From contig NZ_AP025281.1 in the NCBI RefSeq assembly GCF_024347195.1, positions 868,001-932,000 of the forward strand: DNA of 64,000 nt, written 5' to 3'. The stretch is from Aliamphritea hakodatensis. GTDB lineage: Bacteria; Pseudomonadota; Gammaproteobacteria; Pseudomonadales; Balneatricaceae. Every line of letters starts with the position of its first letter. Position 1 is the stretch's first letter. The position numbers and the translations under genes are program-made. A model generated the notes under the pieces. It saw only the letters and a list, made by a program, of their open reading frames with translations, was not told the DNA's origin and ran no database searches. This document shows positions 1 through 7,379 of the stretch, piece by piece.

Positions 1-311
1 GGAATTACAACCTGGGCAATGTGCTGGAACGGCCGTTTTCAGAAATCTGGCAGGATACCAGTGATCCGCTGATGGCCGGTTTTAAAGCTGAAGAACGTTG
101 CCTGGGCGGCCGCTGCGGCGTGTGTACTTATAAGGATGTCTGTGGCGGAAATACCCGTGTCCGGGCGTTCCAGACAACCGGTGATCCATGGTGGGAAGAT
201 CCTGCCTGCTATCTGGATGATCAGGAGCTGGGGGTTAATCTGGCGGACTATGAAGCAGAAAAACCCGTAAAAATGGATCTGAATGTGCGGAGGATTCGCT
301 TTGCCAGCTAA
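1..311 (+). CDS. nirJ: NirJ, radical SAM protein of heme d1 biosynthesis (C-terminal fragment)
   Basis: Only the last 102 codons are in the window; the gene starts upstream and the first complete codon begins at base 3. The visible part is the cysteine-rich C-terminal region typical of NirJ, with the run CLGGRCGVCTYKDVCGG followed by a DPWWEDPACYL motif, which supplies ligands for an auxiliary iron-sulfur cluster. NirJ removes propionate side chains from a heme d1 precursor in the cytoplasm, so it serves the NirS enzyme encoded just downstream. The start codon of nirN lies inside its last codons, which implies translational coupling. The identification rests on the cysteine spacing and on the neighbours nirN and nirS; the radical SAM core itself is not visible. 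Confidence 0.88.
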   Translation, partial: NYNLGNVLERPFSEIWQDTSDPLMAGFKAEERCLGGRCGVCTYKDVCGGNTRVRAFQTTGDPWWEDPACYLDDQELGVNLADYEAEKPVKMDLNVRRIRFAS

Positions 312-1800
312 ACATCTTTCTGTCTTGCTGCCGTTATTGCTCAGCGGGGCGGTTGCCGCAGCTGAACCGGATCCGGCACAGCTGTATCAGCAAAACTGTG
401 CCGCCTGTCATGGCGCAGACCGGCTTGGTCTGATTGGCCCGGCACTGTTGCCGGAAAACTTAAAGCGGGTGAGAAAAAAGGCGGCGGTGAACTCGGTCAC
501 CAACGGCTTGCCCGCCACACAAATGCCGGCGTTTGGCAATGTGCTCAGTGAAGCGGAAATTGCCAGTCTGGCGGACTATATCTATACCCCACTGGCAGAA
601 GTGCCGCAGTGGAGTGAACAGGCGATTAAAGATAGCCATGTGATCTATAAGCCGGATCTGGTAACCGGTGATGCCAGCACTGCAACGCCGGTGTATACCG
701 CAGATCCGCTGAACGTGTTTCTGGTGGTGGAAGCAGGCGATCACCATGTCTCGGTACTGGACGGTGATACCTTTGAACCCATTCACCGCTTTAAGTCCCG
801 CTACGCTTTACACGGCGGGCCGAAGTATACGTCGGATGGCCGTTTTGTCTATTTTGCATCCCGGGATGGCTGGGTGACGAAATATGATATGTATAACCTG
901 GAAGTGGTGGCGGAAGTCCGTGCAGGTATCAATGCCCGTAATGTGGCCGTGTCCGGGGATGACCGCTATGTGCTGGTAGGGAATTATCTGCCCCATACGC
1001 TGGTGGTGCTGGATGCCACTGACCTGAGCTTTGTAAAGACTATTCCGGTGGCGGATGAACAGGGAGAAAGTTCCCGGGTCAGTGCGGTATATGCTGCTGC
1101 TCCCCGGCAGAGTTTTATCGCTGCCCTGAAAGACTTTAAAGAAGTCTGGGAAATCAGTTATGCCCCGGAAACACCGTTACAGGTGACCCGCATTAAAATG
1201 GATGACTATCTGGACGACTTCTTCTTCGATCAGGCATATAACCACATCATGGGGGCTGCCCGAAACGCGAAGAATGGTCAGGTGATTGATCTGAACAGCC
1301 AGCAAAAAGCGGCGGATCTTGATCTGACCGGCATGCCTCATCTGGGATCCGGGATTACCTGGCCATATCAGGATACGACTGTACTGGCCACGCCCAATCT
1401 GAAGGAACACACGGTTACCTTTATTGATACGCAAAACTGGAAGACGATTAAGAAGATCGATACCAAAGGGCCGGGATTCTTTATGCGCAGCCATGAAAAT
1501 TCCCGTTACGCCTGGGTGGATGTTTTTGTCGGGCCGGATAAAGACGTCATGCACGTGATCGATAAGGAAACTCTGGAGATCGTTAAAACCCTGAAGCCTG
1601 AGCCGGGCAAAACCTCCGGACATATAGAATTCACCAAAGACGGCCGCTTTGCGCTGCTCAGTATCTGGGAAATGGACGGTGCAATTATTGTCTACGATGC
1701 CGAGACACTGGAGGAAGTAAAACGTTTACCGATGAAAAAGCCGGTCGGTAAATATAATGTGCACAATAAAATAACCCGTTCTGCGGGTACCAGTCATTAG
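301..1800 (+). CDS. nirN: NirN, periplasmic c-type cytochrome with d1-type propeller (dihydro-heme d1 dehydrogenase)
   Basis: The 499-residue product has a Sec signal peptide (about residues 1-22), a cytochrome c domain with heme motif CAACH at residues 33-37, and a C-terminal eight-bladed propeller domain related to NirS and NirF. NirN oxidises dihydro-heme d1 to heme d1 in the periplasm and can hand the cofactor to NirS. Length and the lone N-terminal heme c fit NirN rather than NirF (which has no heme c) or NirS (which is a separate gene here). I chose the TTG start at 301 because GGAGG sits 7 bases upstream (289-293); an in-frame ATG at 283 lies before that ribosome site and would spoil the signal peptide. 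The gene overlaps nirJ by 11 bases. Confidence 0.88.
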   Translation: MPAKHLSVLLPLLLSGAVAAAEPDPAQLYQQNCAACHGADRLGLIGPALLPENLKRVRKKAAVNSVTNGLPATQMPAFGNVLSEAEIASLADYIYTPLAEVPQWSEQAIKDSHVIYKPDLVTGDASTATPVYTADPLNVFLVVEAGDHHVSVLDGDTFEPIHRFKSRYALHGGPKYTSDGRFVYFASRDGWVTKYDMYNLEVVAEVRAGINARNVAVSGDDRYVLVGNYLPHTLVVLDATDLSFVKTIPVADEQGESSRVSAVYAAAPRQSFIAALKDFKEVWEISYAPETPLQVTRIKMDDYLDDFFFDQAYNHIMGAARNAKNGQVIDLNSQQKAADLDLTGMPHLGSGITWPYQDTTVLATPNLKEHTVTFIDTQNWKTIKKIDTKGPGFFMRSHENSRYAWVDVFVGPDKDVMHVIDKETLEIVKTLKPEPGKTSGHIEFTKDGRFALLSIWEMDGAIIVYDAETLEEVKRLPMKKPVGKYNVHNKITRSAGTSH

Positions 1801-2206
1801 AAAAATTTGCGAATAAATCCAGTGCACTTATTGTAATACTGGCATGAATGGACTGTTTTTATTCGCATGCATCGCTTTAGAATACTCTGTTTAATTACAC
1901 AGAGTTTCCCCTGCCTGAGTAAGCTCTGGCGTCTTTCGTGATCTATCTAACTTGTTGATATTAATGATTAATGCCGGTTTTTGATAACCGTTTTATAGCA
2001 GGTTTGGTATTTTGGAATAATAAAAACTAATAGCAGAGTTCTTATTAAATAAAAAGACAGAGTTCCGTTTAAATAGCAAAAAAATGATAAAAAGTTTTTA
2101 AACTTGACCATAGTCAGTTTTTTTGTTGCCAGTTTGATTAATAGTGCATCCAGTAGAAGTTATTTAGCCAAACGAAAAACGTAAATAACCGCTGGAGAGC
2201 TGTTCG
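1801..2206. other. Intergenic region nirN-nirS with nirS promoter
   Basis: This 406-base, A/T-rich stretch has no credible gene. It begins with a perfect 10-base inverted repeat (TGCGAATAAA at 1808-1817 and TTTATTCGCA at 1858-1867, 40-base loop) that may end or protect the nirJN transcript, and finishes with the FNR/DNR-type promoter of nirS. A ribosome site is not strong before nirS; the nearest purine run is CTGGAGAG about 12 bases upstream of the start. Confidence 0.6.
2104..2143 (+). promoter_or_regulatory. DNR/FNR box and -10 element upstream of nirS
   Basis: TTGAC-CATA-GTCAG at 2104-2117 matches the FNR/DNR consensus TTGAT-N4-ATCAA as a near-perfect dyad (one mismatched base between arms). 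A class II geometry (box centre at -41.5) would put the transcription start near 2152, and a TTAATA element at 2138-2143 lies about where the -10 box should be. A Dnr-type regulator is encoded at 5904-6584, so nitric-oxide- or oxygen-controlled expression of nirS is inferred. Confidence 0.65.
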
Positions 2207-3835
2207 ATGAAAACACTCAAGTATGGATTATCCACCATTGGCCTGGCTATCGGTATGGCATCAGGAGCACTGAGCATGTCTGCTGTTGCTGCTGAGCCTA
2301 CCTTATCTGAAGCAGATTTTGCTAAAGCACAGTTGCAGTACTTCCAGCGTTGCGCTGGTTGTCACGGTGTTTTGCGTAAAGGCGCTACCGGTAAGAACCT
2401 TGAGCCAAAAGAAACCCTGAAGAAAGGTCAGGAACGTCTGGAGAAGATTATTGCCTACGGTACAGAAGGCGGTATGAACAACTTCGATGACATCTTCTCT
2501 AAAGAAGAGATTGCTAACCTGGCAACCTTCATTCAGATGGAGCCACCGGTGCCACCTGAAATGTCACTGGAGCAAATGCGTTCTCATACCAAAGAGTACG
2601 TTGCGCCAAAAGATTACCCAACTAAACCGCTGCACGGCCGTAACTGGAAGAACTTCTTCGTGGTTATCGAACGTGATGCCGGTAAAGCGGCAATCATTGA
2701 TGGTGATACCAAAGAAATTATTACCCACATCAACACCGGTTACGCAGTACACGTAATCAAGGGTACTGAGCATCACAAGATTGATCACGCGGAAGACATC
2801 GGCCGTTTCTGGTACACCATTGGCCGTGACGGTAAGGTGAACAAGATCGACCTGTGGCAGACCCCTGACAAGATGCTGGTTGCTGAAACCAAGATGGCTT
2901 ATGACGCCCGTGACATCGCTGTTTCAGGCGATGGCAAATACGTTGTTGCCGGTGGTTACTGGCCTGCGCATTTCGTCATCATGGATGCGGTGACACTGAA
3001 TCCGCTGAAAGTGATCACAACCCGTGGCTATAACACTAAGGGTGAGTTTGTTAACGAAGCGCGTGTCGCGGCTGTTTACACTTCTCCTAACAAGTCTGAG
3101 TTCACCGTTGCTGTTAAAGAAACCGGCCAGATGTTGCAGGTTGATTACAGCGATCTGGATAACTTAACCATTACTTCAATTGCATCTTCTGAATTCCTGC
3201 ATGACGGTTTCTACGATCCAACCGGTCGTTACTTCCAGATTGCGGCTAACGCTTCAAACAAGATGGTCATCGTTGATACTGAAACCGGTAAGTTAGAAGC
3301 TCAGATTGATGTTGATTCACTGCCACACCCTGGTCCTGGTGCTAACTGGAACGACAAAGAGTGTGGCCCTGTTGGCGGCACCACTCACTTAGGTACCGGT
3401 CTGGTATCTGTTTGGGGTAACGATCCTGCCAGCAACGCTGATAAAGCCTGGAAGCTGTGCTACGAAGTTGAGACTGATGGTGCCGGTGCATTCATCCGTA
3501 CCCATCCGACATCACAGTACGTTTGGGCTGACCAGATCAAGCACCCTGAGCCGGAAATTCAGCAGTCAGTACAGGTATTTGATAAAGATACCCGTGAGAT
3601 CGTTAAGACAATCCGTGTAACTGAAGAGCCGGGTAAAGCGGCACTGCACATGGAGTTTAACGAAGATGGTTCTGAAGTATGGGTATCTGTCTGGAACCGT
3701 ACAGACAGCAAGAACCCTACCGGTGAAATCGTGGTTTATGATGCGAAGACTCTTGAAGAGAAGTCCCGTATTAAAGGCCTGACAACTCCTACCGGTAAGT
3801 TCAACGTTTACAACCGTATGAACCATAAAACCTAG
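2207..3835 (+). CDS. nirS: NirS, cytochrome cd1 nitrite reductase (NO-forming)
   Basis: This 542-residue periplasmic enzyme reduces nitrite to nitric oxide, the defining step of denitrification. A Sec signal peptide ends near residue 29 (SAVAAEP). The heme c domain carries CAGCH at residues 49-53. The d1 propeller follows: GYAVH around His182 fits the proximal heme d1 ligand, and histidines in HPGPG (374), HLGTG (394) and RTHP (433) include the expected distal-pocket pair. The protein ends with the family motif TPTGKFNVYN. Codon use is strongly biased (many GGT, CGT, AAC), suggesting high expression. nirS stands apart from nirJN with its own promoter and precedes a membrane multiheme cytochrome that may feed it electrons. 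Identification is secure. Confidence 0.97.
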   Translation: MKTLKYGLSTIGLAIGMASGALSMSAVAAEPTLSEADFAKAQLQYFQRCAGCHGVLRKGATGKNLEPKETLKKGQERLEKIIAYGTEGGMNNFDDIFSKEEIANLATFIQMEPPVPPEMSLEQMRSHTKEYVAPKDYPTKPLHGRNWKNFFVVIERDAGKAAIIDGDTKEIITHINTGYAVHVIKGTEHHKIDHAEDIGRFWYTIGRDGKVNKIDLWQTPDKMLVAETKMAYDARDIAVSGDGKYVVAGGYWPAHFVIMDAVTLNPLKVITTRGYNTKGEFVNEARVAAVYTSPNKSEFTVAVKETGQMLQVDYSDLDNLTITSIASSEFLHDGFYDPTGRYFQIAANASNKMVIVDTETGKLEAQIDVDSLPHPGPGANWNDKECGPVGGTTHLGTGLVSVWGNDPASNADKAWKLCYEVETDGAGAFIRTHPTSQYVWADQIKHPEPEIQQSVQVFDKDTREIVKTIRVTEEPGKAALHMEFNEDGSEVWVSVWNRTDSKNPTGEIVVYDAKTLEEKSRIKGLTTPTGKFNVYNRMNHKT

Positions 3836-3857
3836 TCACTCCCTGTAAACCCTGAAT

Positions 3858-3883
3858 GCGGGCATGGCGTAAGTCATGCCCGC
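3858..3883 (+). other. Perfect 9-bp hairpin between nirS and the multiheme cytochrome gene
   Basis: GCGGGCATG (3858-3866) pairs with CATGCCCGC (3875-3883) around an 8-base loop, only 22 bases after the nirS stop. No T-run follows, so it is not a classical terminator. It could stabilise the 3' end of nirS mRNA or lower read-through into the next gene. Confidence 0.6.
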
Positions 3884-3909
3884 TCACCTCGCTTTGGTTA
3901 GAGTTGATT

Positions 3910-5688
3910 ATGGATATAAATACATCAAGCAATTCTGGTTTCTGGTCCCGCCGCCGTGTGCTGGGCGTAACCGCTGCCGGTGCATTGGTATTTTTTGTTG
4001 TTGGTATTATTTTCTGGGGCGGTTTCAACACTGCTATGGAAGCAACCAATAGCACTGAGTTCTGCATTGGCTGTCATGAGATGGAAAATAATGTATTTCA
4101 GGAATACAAGCCAACCATCCATTATTCAAACCGTACCGGTGTAAGAGCCGGCTGTCCTGACTGTCACGTACCCCGTCCGTGGATTCACAAGGTGGTGCGT
4201 AAGATTAAAGCCTCCAGAGAGCTGTTCTACTGGGCGACAGGCAAAATTGATACTCCTGAAAAATTTGAAGAACACCGTCTGGACCTTGCGAAAAATGTCT
4301 GGTCGGCGATGAAAACTACCGATTCCAGAGAGTGCCGTAACTGTCACAACTTTGAATCGATGAATCCGGAATTCCAGAAACCCCGTGCCCGTAAGCAGCA
4401 CATGAATTCCTTTGAAACAGGACAAACCTGTATCGACTGCCATAAAGGCATTGCGCACCATAACGTCAGAGACCAACTGACTGACGAAGAGCTGGAAGCC
4501 ATTGAAGCGCCGAATCCGAAATACGTCCGTGAAATTCCAAAAGAATATCTGGAAGGTCTGGCACGTGTTGAAGCGAAGGAAGCGGCACTGGCGGCAGAAG
4601 CCAAAGCAGACAGCGAAGCGGCCATCAACCGTGCGGTTGCTGCCCTGAAAGCTGAGAATGAACGGCTGATTGCTGATGCGCAAAATAATGTAGCCTCTGT
4701 GGGCGCCGTACCGGCGGCAGCCAGTAATATTAATGTTGACTGGGGTAAAGCCAGCGCGTCCGATATTACTGTGTTCTATCCGGGTACCGCGTCAATGGAA
4801 TGGATCCTGGGCCGTAAACACGGTGGTAAGCGTGCCTTTACCAAAGGTGACCGTTGTGTTGAATGTCACGGTGAAGAAACAGAGACCATTGGCCAGTTGA
4901 TCGTCAGCGGTGAGAGTGAAAAAGAACTGGAGCCGAATCTGATCCCGGGTAAGCGGGGCAGCATTCCGGTCACAATCAATGCCACTCATGATGATGAATA
5001 CCTGTACCTGCGCTTTAACTGGGCAGACGGGGATCACGCACCGGTGCCGTTCGTTGAAGGCGGTAAGATGGACCCTGCGAACCCAATGAAGCTGGCCTTC
5101 ATGGTCGCCACCGATGAGGCTGAATACGCTGACCGTGCCGGTTGCTGGGGAACCTGTCACGCAGATGCTGACGAGATGCCTTTCGCCCCTGAAGATCAGG
5201 CGCTGAAAGACTCTGAGCTGGCAGCCCGTCTGGATCTGAATGCCGGTGTAACCAAGTATCTGACTGAGTCCCGTACCGAGATTGAGCTTAAAGGACGTCG
5301 CGGCAAAGCGCTGGGCGGCTGGGATAAGCTGAAATCAGAAGGGGATATCACCGCGGCAATGGCAGCCAACCAGTATATGGATTTGGTGCGCTACAAGTCC
5401 GGTGCAGATGAAGTGGAAGACGGCCAGATTCTGGCAGAGCGGACCATGCACGGTGGTCAGGGCGCTGAAGTGGAAGCGTCTCTGAAAGCGGGCACCTGGT
5501 CGGTTGTTGTGAAGCGTAAGCTGAAGTCTGATCAGCCGGGAGATGTCAGTATCGAACCGGGTAAACTGTATAACTTCGGTTTTGCCATCCACGATGACTT
5601 CACTAACGGCCGTTATCACCATGTATCTCTGGGCTACAAGTTAGCACTGGATGATGATCAGGCTGAGATAAACGCAGTTAAACAATAA
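3910..5688 (+). CDS. Membrane-anchored NapC/NirT-type tetraheme cytochrome fused to an EB_dh-like heme domain
   Basis: The 592-residue product has one N-terminal membrane anchor (about residues 18-38) and a NapC/NirT-type domain with four CXXCH motifs (CIGCH 52, CPDCH 82, CRNCH 142, CIDCH 174). An Ala/Glu-rich helical linker (about 213-262) leads to a C-terminal domain (about 285-590) resembling the heme-binding domain of ethylbenzene dehydrogenase gamma subunit / cytochrome c-552 families; this part holds CVECH at 316 and CWGTCH at 412, a CX3CH spacing. NapC/NirT proteins take electrons from quinol and pass them to periplasmic reductases, so a role as electron donor to NirS is inferred. Start: ATG at 3910 puts the anchor close to the N-terminus as in the family; an upstream in-frame start at 3856 would add 18 residues overlapping the hairpin. 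NirT of classical denitrifiers ends after four hemes, so the extension is notable. Confidence 0.85.
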   Translation: MDINTSSNSGFWSRRRVLGVTAAGALVFFVVGIIFWGGFNTAMEATNSTEFCIGCHEMENNVFQEYKPTIHYSNRTGVRAGCPDCHVPRPWIHKVVRKIKASRELFYWATGKIDTPEKFEEHRLDLAKNVWSAMKTTDSRECRNCHNFESMNPEFQKPRARKQHMNSFETGQTCIDCHKGIAHHNVRDQLTDEELEAIEAPNPKYVREIPKEYLEGLARVEAKEAALAAEAKADSEAAINRAVAALKAENERLIADAQNNVASVGAVPAAASNINVDWGKASASDITVFYPGTASMEWILGRKHGGKRAFTKGDRCVECHGEETETIGQLIVSGESEKELEPNLIPGKRGSIPVTINATHDDEYLYLRFNWADGDHAPVPFVEGGKMDPANPMKLAFMVATDEAEYADRAGCWGTCHADADEMPFAPEDQALKDSELAARLDLNAGVTKYLTESRTEIELKGRRGKALGGWDKLKSEGDITAAMAANQYMDLVRYKSGADEVEDGQILAERTMHGGQGAEVEASLKAGTWSVVVKRKLKSDQPGDVSIEPGKLYNFGFAIHDDFTNGRYHHVSLGYKLALDDDQAEINAVKQ

Positions 5689-5702
5689 CACGCTGCAGTG
5701 TT

Positions 5703-5732
5703 AAAAAGGCTCTTCTCTGAAGGGCCTTTTTT
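5703..5732 (+). terminator. Rho-independent terminator after the multiheme cytochrome gene
   Basis: AAAAGGC-T-CTTC pairs with GAAG-G-GCCTTTT (one T-G wobble) around a TCT loop and is followed by a run of T. It lies 15 bases after the stop codon and closes the nirS transcription unit. Confidence 0.85.
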
Positions 5733-5813
5733 CTGCCCGGGGCACTGAATATATGAATGAGGGCGAAAAAGTTCATTTTTGTGCCCGGTTTTTTACCATC
5801 AACTGAACAGGTT

Positions 5814-5856
5814 TTGACATGTGTCTAAATAAGCACTGCCTACTGCCTGCTATTAT
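5814..5856 (+). promoter_or_regulatory. DNR/FNR-like box and -10 element upstream of the regulator gene
   Basis: TTGAC-ATGT-GTCTA at 5814-5827 is an FNR/DNR-type dyad with one mismatch. With the box centred at -41.5 the start would be near 5862, and TATTAT at 5851-5856 falls exactly in the -10 window. This is the same class II layout as at nirS and suggests that the regulator is auto-controlled or under another FNR-type protein. Confidence 0.6.
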
Positions 5857-5903
5857 GAGGAGACTTTCGTTTAATAAATAATCAGTCCGAGAGCCCGTAA
5901 ATC

Positions 5904-6584
5904 ATGATTGAAGAAATTGCTGCAGAGGTGAGACAGCATCTGTTACTTTCATCGATGTCTGATCAGGCATTTGCTGAGTTAATCAGCCATTGCCGGATTG
6001 TGCACCTGGGGCACAACGAGAGTCTGTTTCATCAGGGAAGCGAAGCGCATAGTTTTTATATTGTCCTCAGTGGCAGGGTAAAGTTATTCCGGGTTTCCCC
6101 TGATGGCCAGACAAAGGTCATTGAAGTTGTCAGCCCAGGCCAGGCATTTGCCGAAGCGCTGATGTTTCTTGACCAGCATAAGTATCCGTTGAATGCCGAA
6201 GGGATGGAACCGGGAGATGTGTTGCTGATCCCCCGCCAGTACTATATGAAGCTGTTGATGGCCGAGCCGGAGTGTGCGGTACGTTTGCTGGGCAGCATGG
6301 CGTTGAAATTACACCGCCGTATTAATGAAATAGAAACTCTGACGCTGCAGAATACCCGTCACCGGCTGGGGCATTATCTGTCCAATCTGGCACCGGATCA
6401 GACCGCCCAGAGCTGCTGTTTTGATTTGCCAATGGCGAAGCAACTGATTGCTTCTCAATTGGGCATGCAGCCGGAAACCTTTTCCCGGCTGATCAAGGAA
6501 ATGAAGAGTGCCGGCATTATTTCGGTGCACGGTGCTGAAATAAATGTACATGACTTATCCCGCCTGAGAGCTTTCGGGCACTAG
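5904..6584 (+). CDS. dnr: Dnr-type CRP/FNR family transcriptional regulator
   Basis: The 226-residue protein has an N-terminal cyclic-nucleotide-binding-like sensory domain (about 20-125), a long dimerisation helix (about 126-150), and a C-terminal winged helix. Its recognition helix (QPETFSRLIKEM, residues 189-200) keeps the E-x-x-S-R pattern by which FNR and DNR read TTGAT half sites. It lacks the N-terminal cysteine cluster of FNR, which points to the Dnr/NnrR group: NO-responsive activators of denitrification genes, with heme proposed as sensor. Its position beside nirS and the matching boxes at both promoters support this. Which genes it controls beyond nirS cannot be read here. Confidence 0.85.
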   Translation: MIEEIAAEVRQHLLLSSMSDQAFAELISHCRIVHLGHNESLFHQGSEAHSFYIVLSGRVKLFRVSPDGQTKVIEVVSPGQAFAEALMFLDQHKYPLNAEGMEPGDVLLIPRQYYMKLLMAEPECAVRLLGSMALKLHRRINEIETLTLQNTRHRLGHYLSNLAPDQTAQSCCFDLPMAKQLIASQLGMQPETFSRLIKEMKSAGIISVHGAEINVHDLSRLRAFGH

Positions 6585-6668
6585 CTGTATAAACTGCGGC
6601 CGGTATAATGGTCACATATACAGGGCTTTTAGCCCGGCTCAGTTTTTCGCAGCAGATAAGGATTTATC

Positions 6669-7304
6669 ATGTCACTGATTCGACTCTCCGCTCTGGCATT
6701 CAGCGTATTGCTGACCGGTTGTGCCACTTCAAATTTCATTCCGGTTGTTGAAGAGCGTGGCCAGAGCACGGTTGGCGAAACCCGTCCGGCGGCAGATTCC
6801 CGTCAGGGGGTGATTGTGACACCGGTTCATCCGAGCCAGCCGATCGGTACTGTCACGCCGGTGGAAAACGGCGGGCAAATCCAGTCCCGTTCACTGGACA
6901 GTCAGCCGCTGAAGCCTGATGTGTTACCTACCCAGACCACTAAACCGATCAAAACGTCTGCATCGCTGACACCGGCACCGCCGCGTAATCCGGCGGTGAT
7001 TGCGCTGCTGAATACGGCTGCACAGCAACAGCAGCAGGGATCTTTGAGTTCTGCTCAGTCCAGCCTTGAACGTGCCCAGCGGATCGCACCGCGGGACCCT
7101 CAGGTGTATTACCAACTGGCGGATGTTCGCTGGCGTCAGGGGCAGTTTCTGCAGGCGGAACAGTTGGCACTGAAAGGTGTGGCCGTGGCCGGTGGTCAGC
7201 CAAAGGTGGAGCGCCGCTTATGGTTACTGATTGCGGATATTCGCCGGGAAGGCGGTGACAGCAGCGGGGCTAAGCAGGCCCGGGAAAGGGCGGGACAGCT
7301 TTAA
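6669..7304 (+). CDS. TPR-containing outer-membrane-type lipoprotein, function unknown
   Basis: The 211-residue product begins with a lipoprotein signal peptide ending in the lipobox LLTGC (Cys18). A Pro/Thr/Gln-rich unstructured stretch (about 25-105) is followed by two tetratricopeptide-like helices pairs (about 105-210; NTAAQQQQQGSLSSAQSSLE, then the DPQVYYQLADVRWRQGQ block). The residues after Cys18 (Ala, Thr) do not include an inner-membrane retention Asp, so outer-membrane anchoring is likely. The gene has its own terminator and faces a convergent gene, so it is probably monocistronic. TPR lipoproteins usually act as protein-interaction modules in the periplasm; I cannot name a partner. 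Confidence 0.75.
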   Translation: MSLIRLSALAFSVLLTGCATSNFIPVVEERGQSTVGETRPAADSRQGVIVTPVHPSQPIGTVTPVENGGQIQSRSLDSQPLKPDVLPTQTTKPIKTSASLTPAPPRNPAVIALLNTAAQQQQQGSLSSAQSSLERAQRIAPRDPQVYYQLADVRWRQGQFLQAEQLALKGVAVAGGQPKVERRLWLLIADIRREGGDSSGAKQARERAGQL

Positions 7305-7324
7305 CAGATCAGGTTTTCACAAAG

Positions 7325-7350
7325 AAAAGGCGCATATAGCGCCTTTTTTT
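7325..7350. terminator. Rho-independent terminator after the TPR lipoprotein gene
   Basis: AAAAGGCGC (7325-7333) and GCGCCTTTT (7339-7347) pair around ATATA, followed by a T-run on the plus strand and preceded by an A-run, so it can also serve the convergent gene on the minus strand. Confidence 0.85.
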
Positions 7351-7379
7351 ATTCCGGATATTTGGTTAATTCGGATGAA

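Noticed and set aside
3856..3909. Upstream start extending the multiheme cytochrome by 18 residues
   Set aside because: The extension overlaps a strong hairpin, has no ribosome site and moves the membrane anchor away from the N-terminus compared with NapC/NirT proteins.
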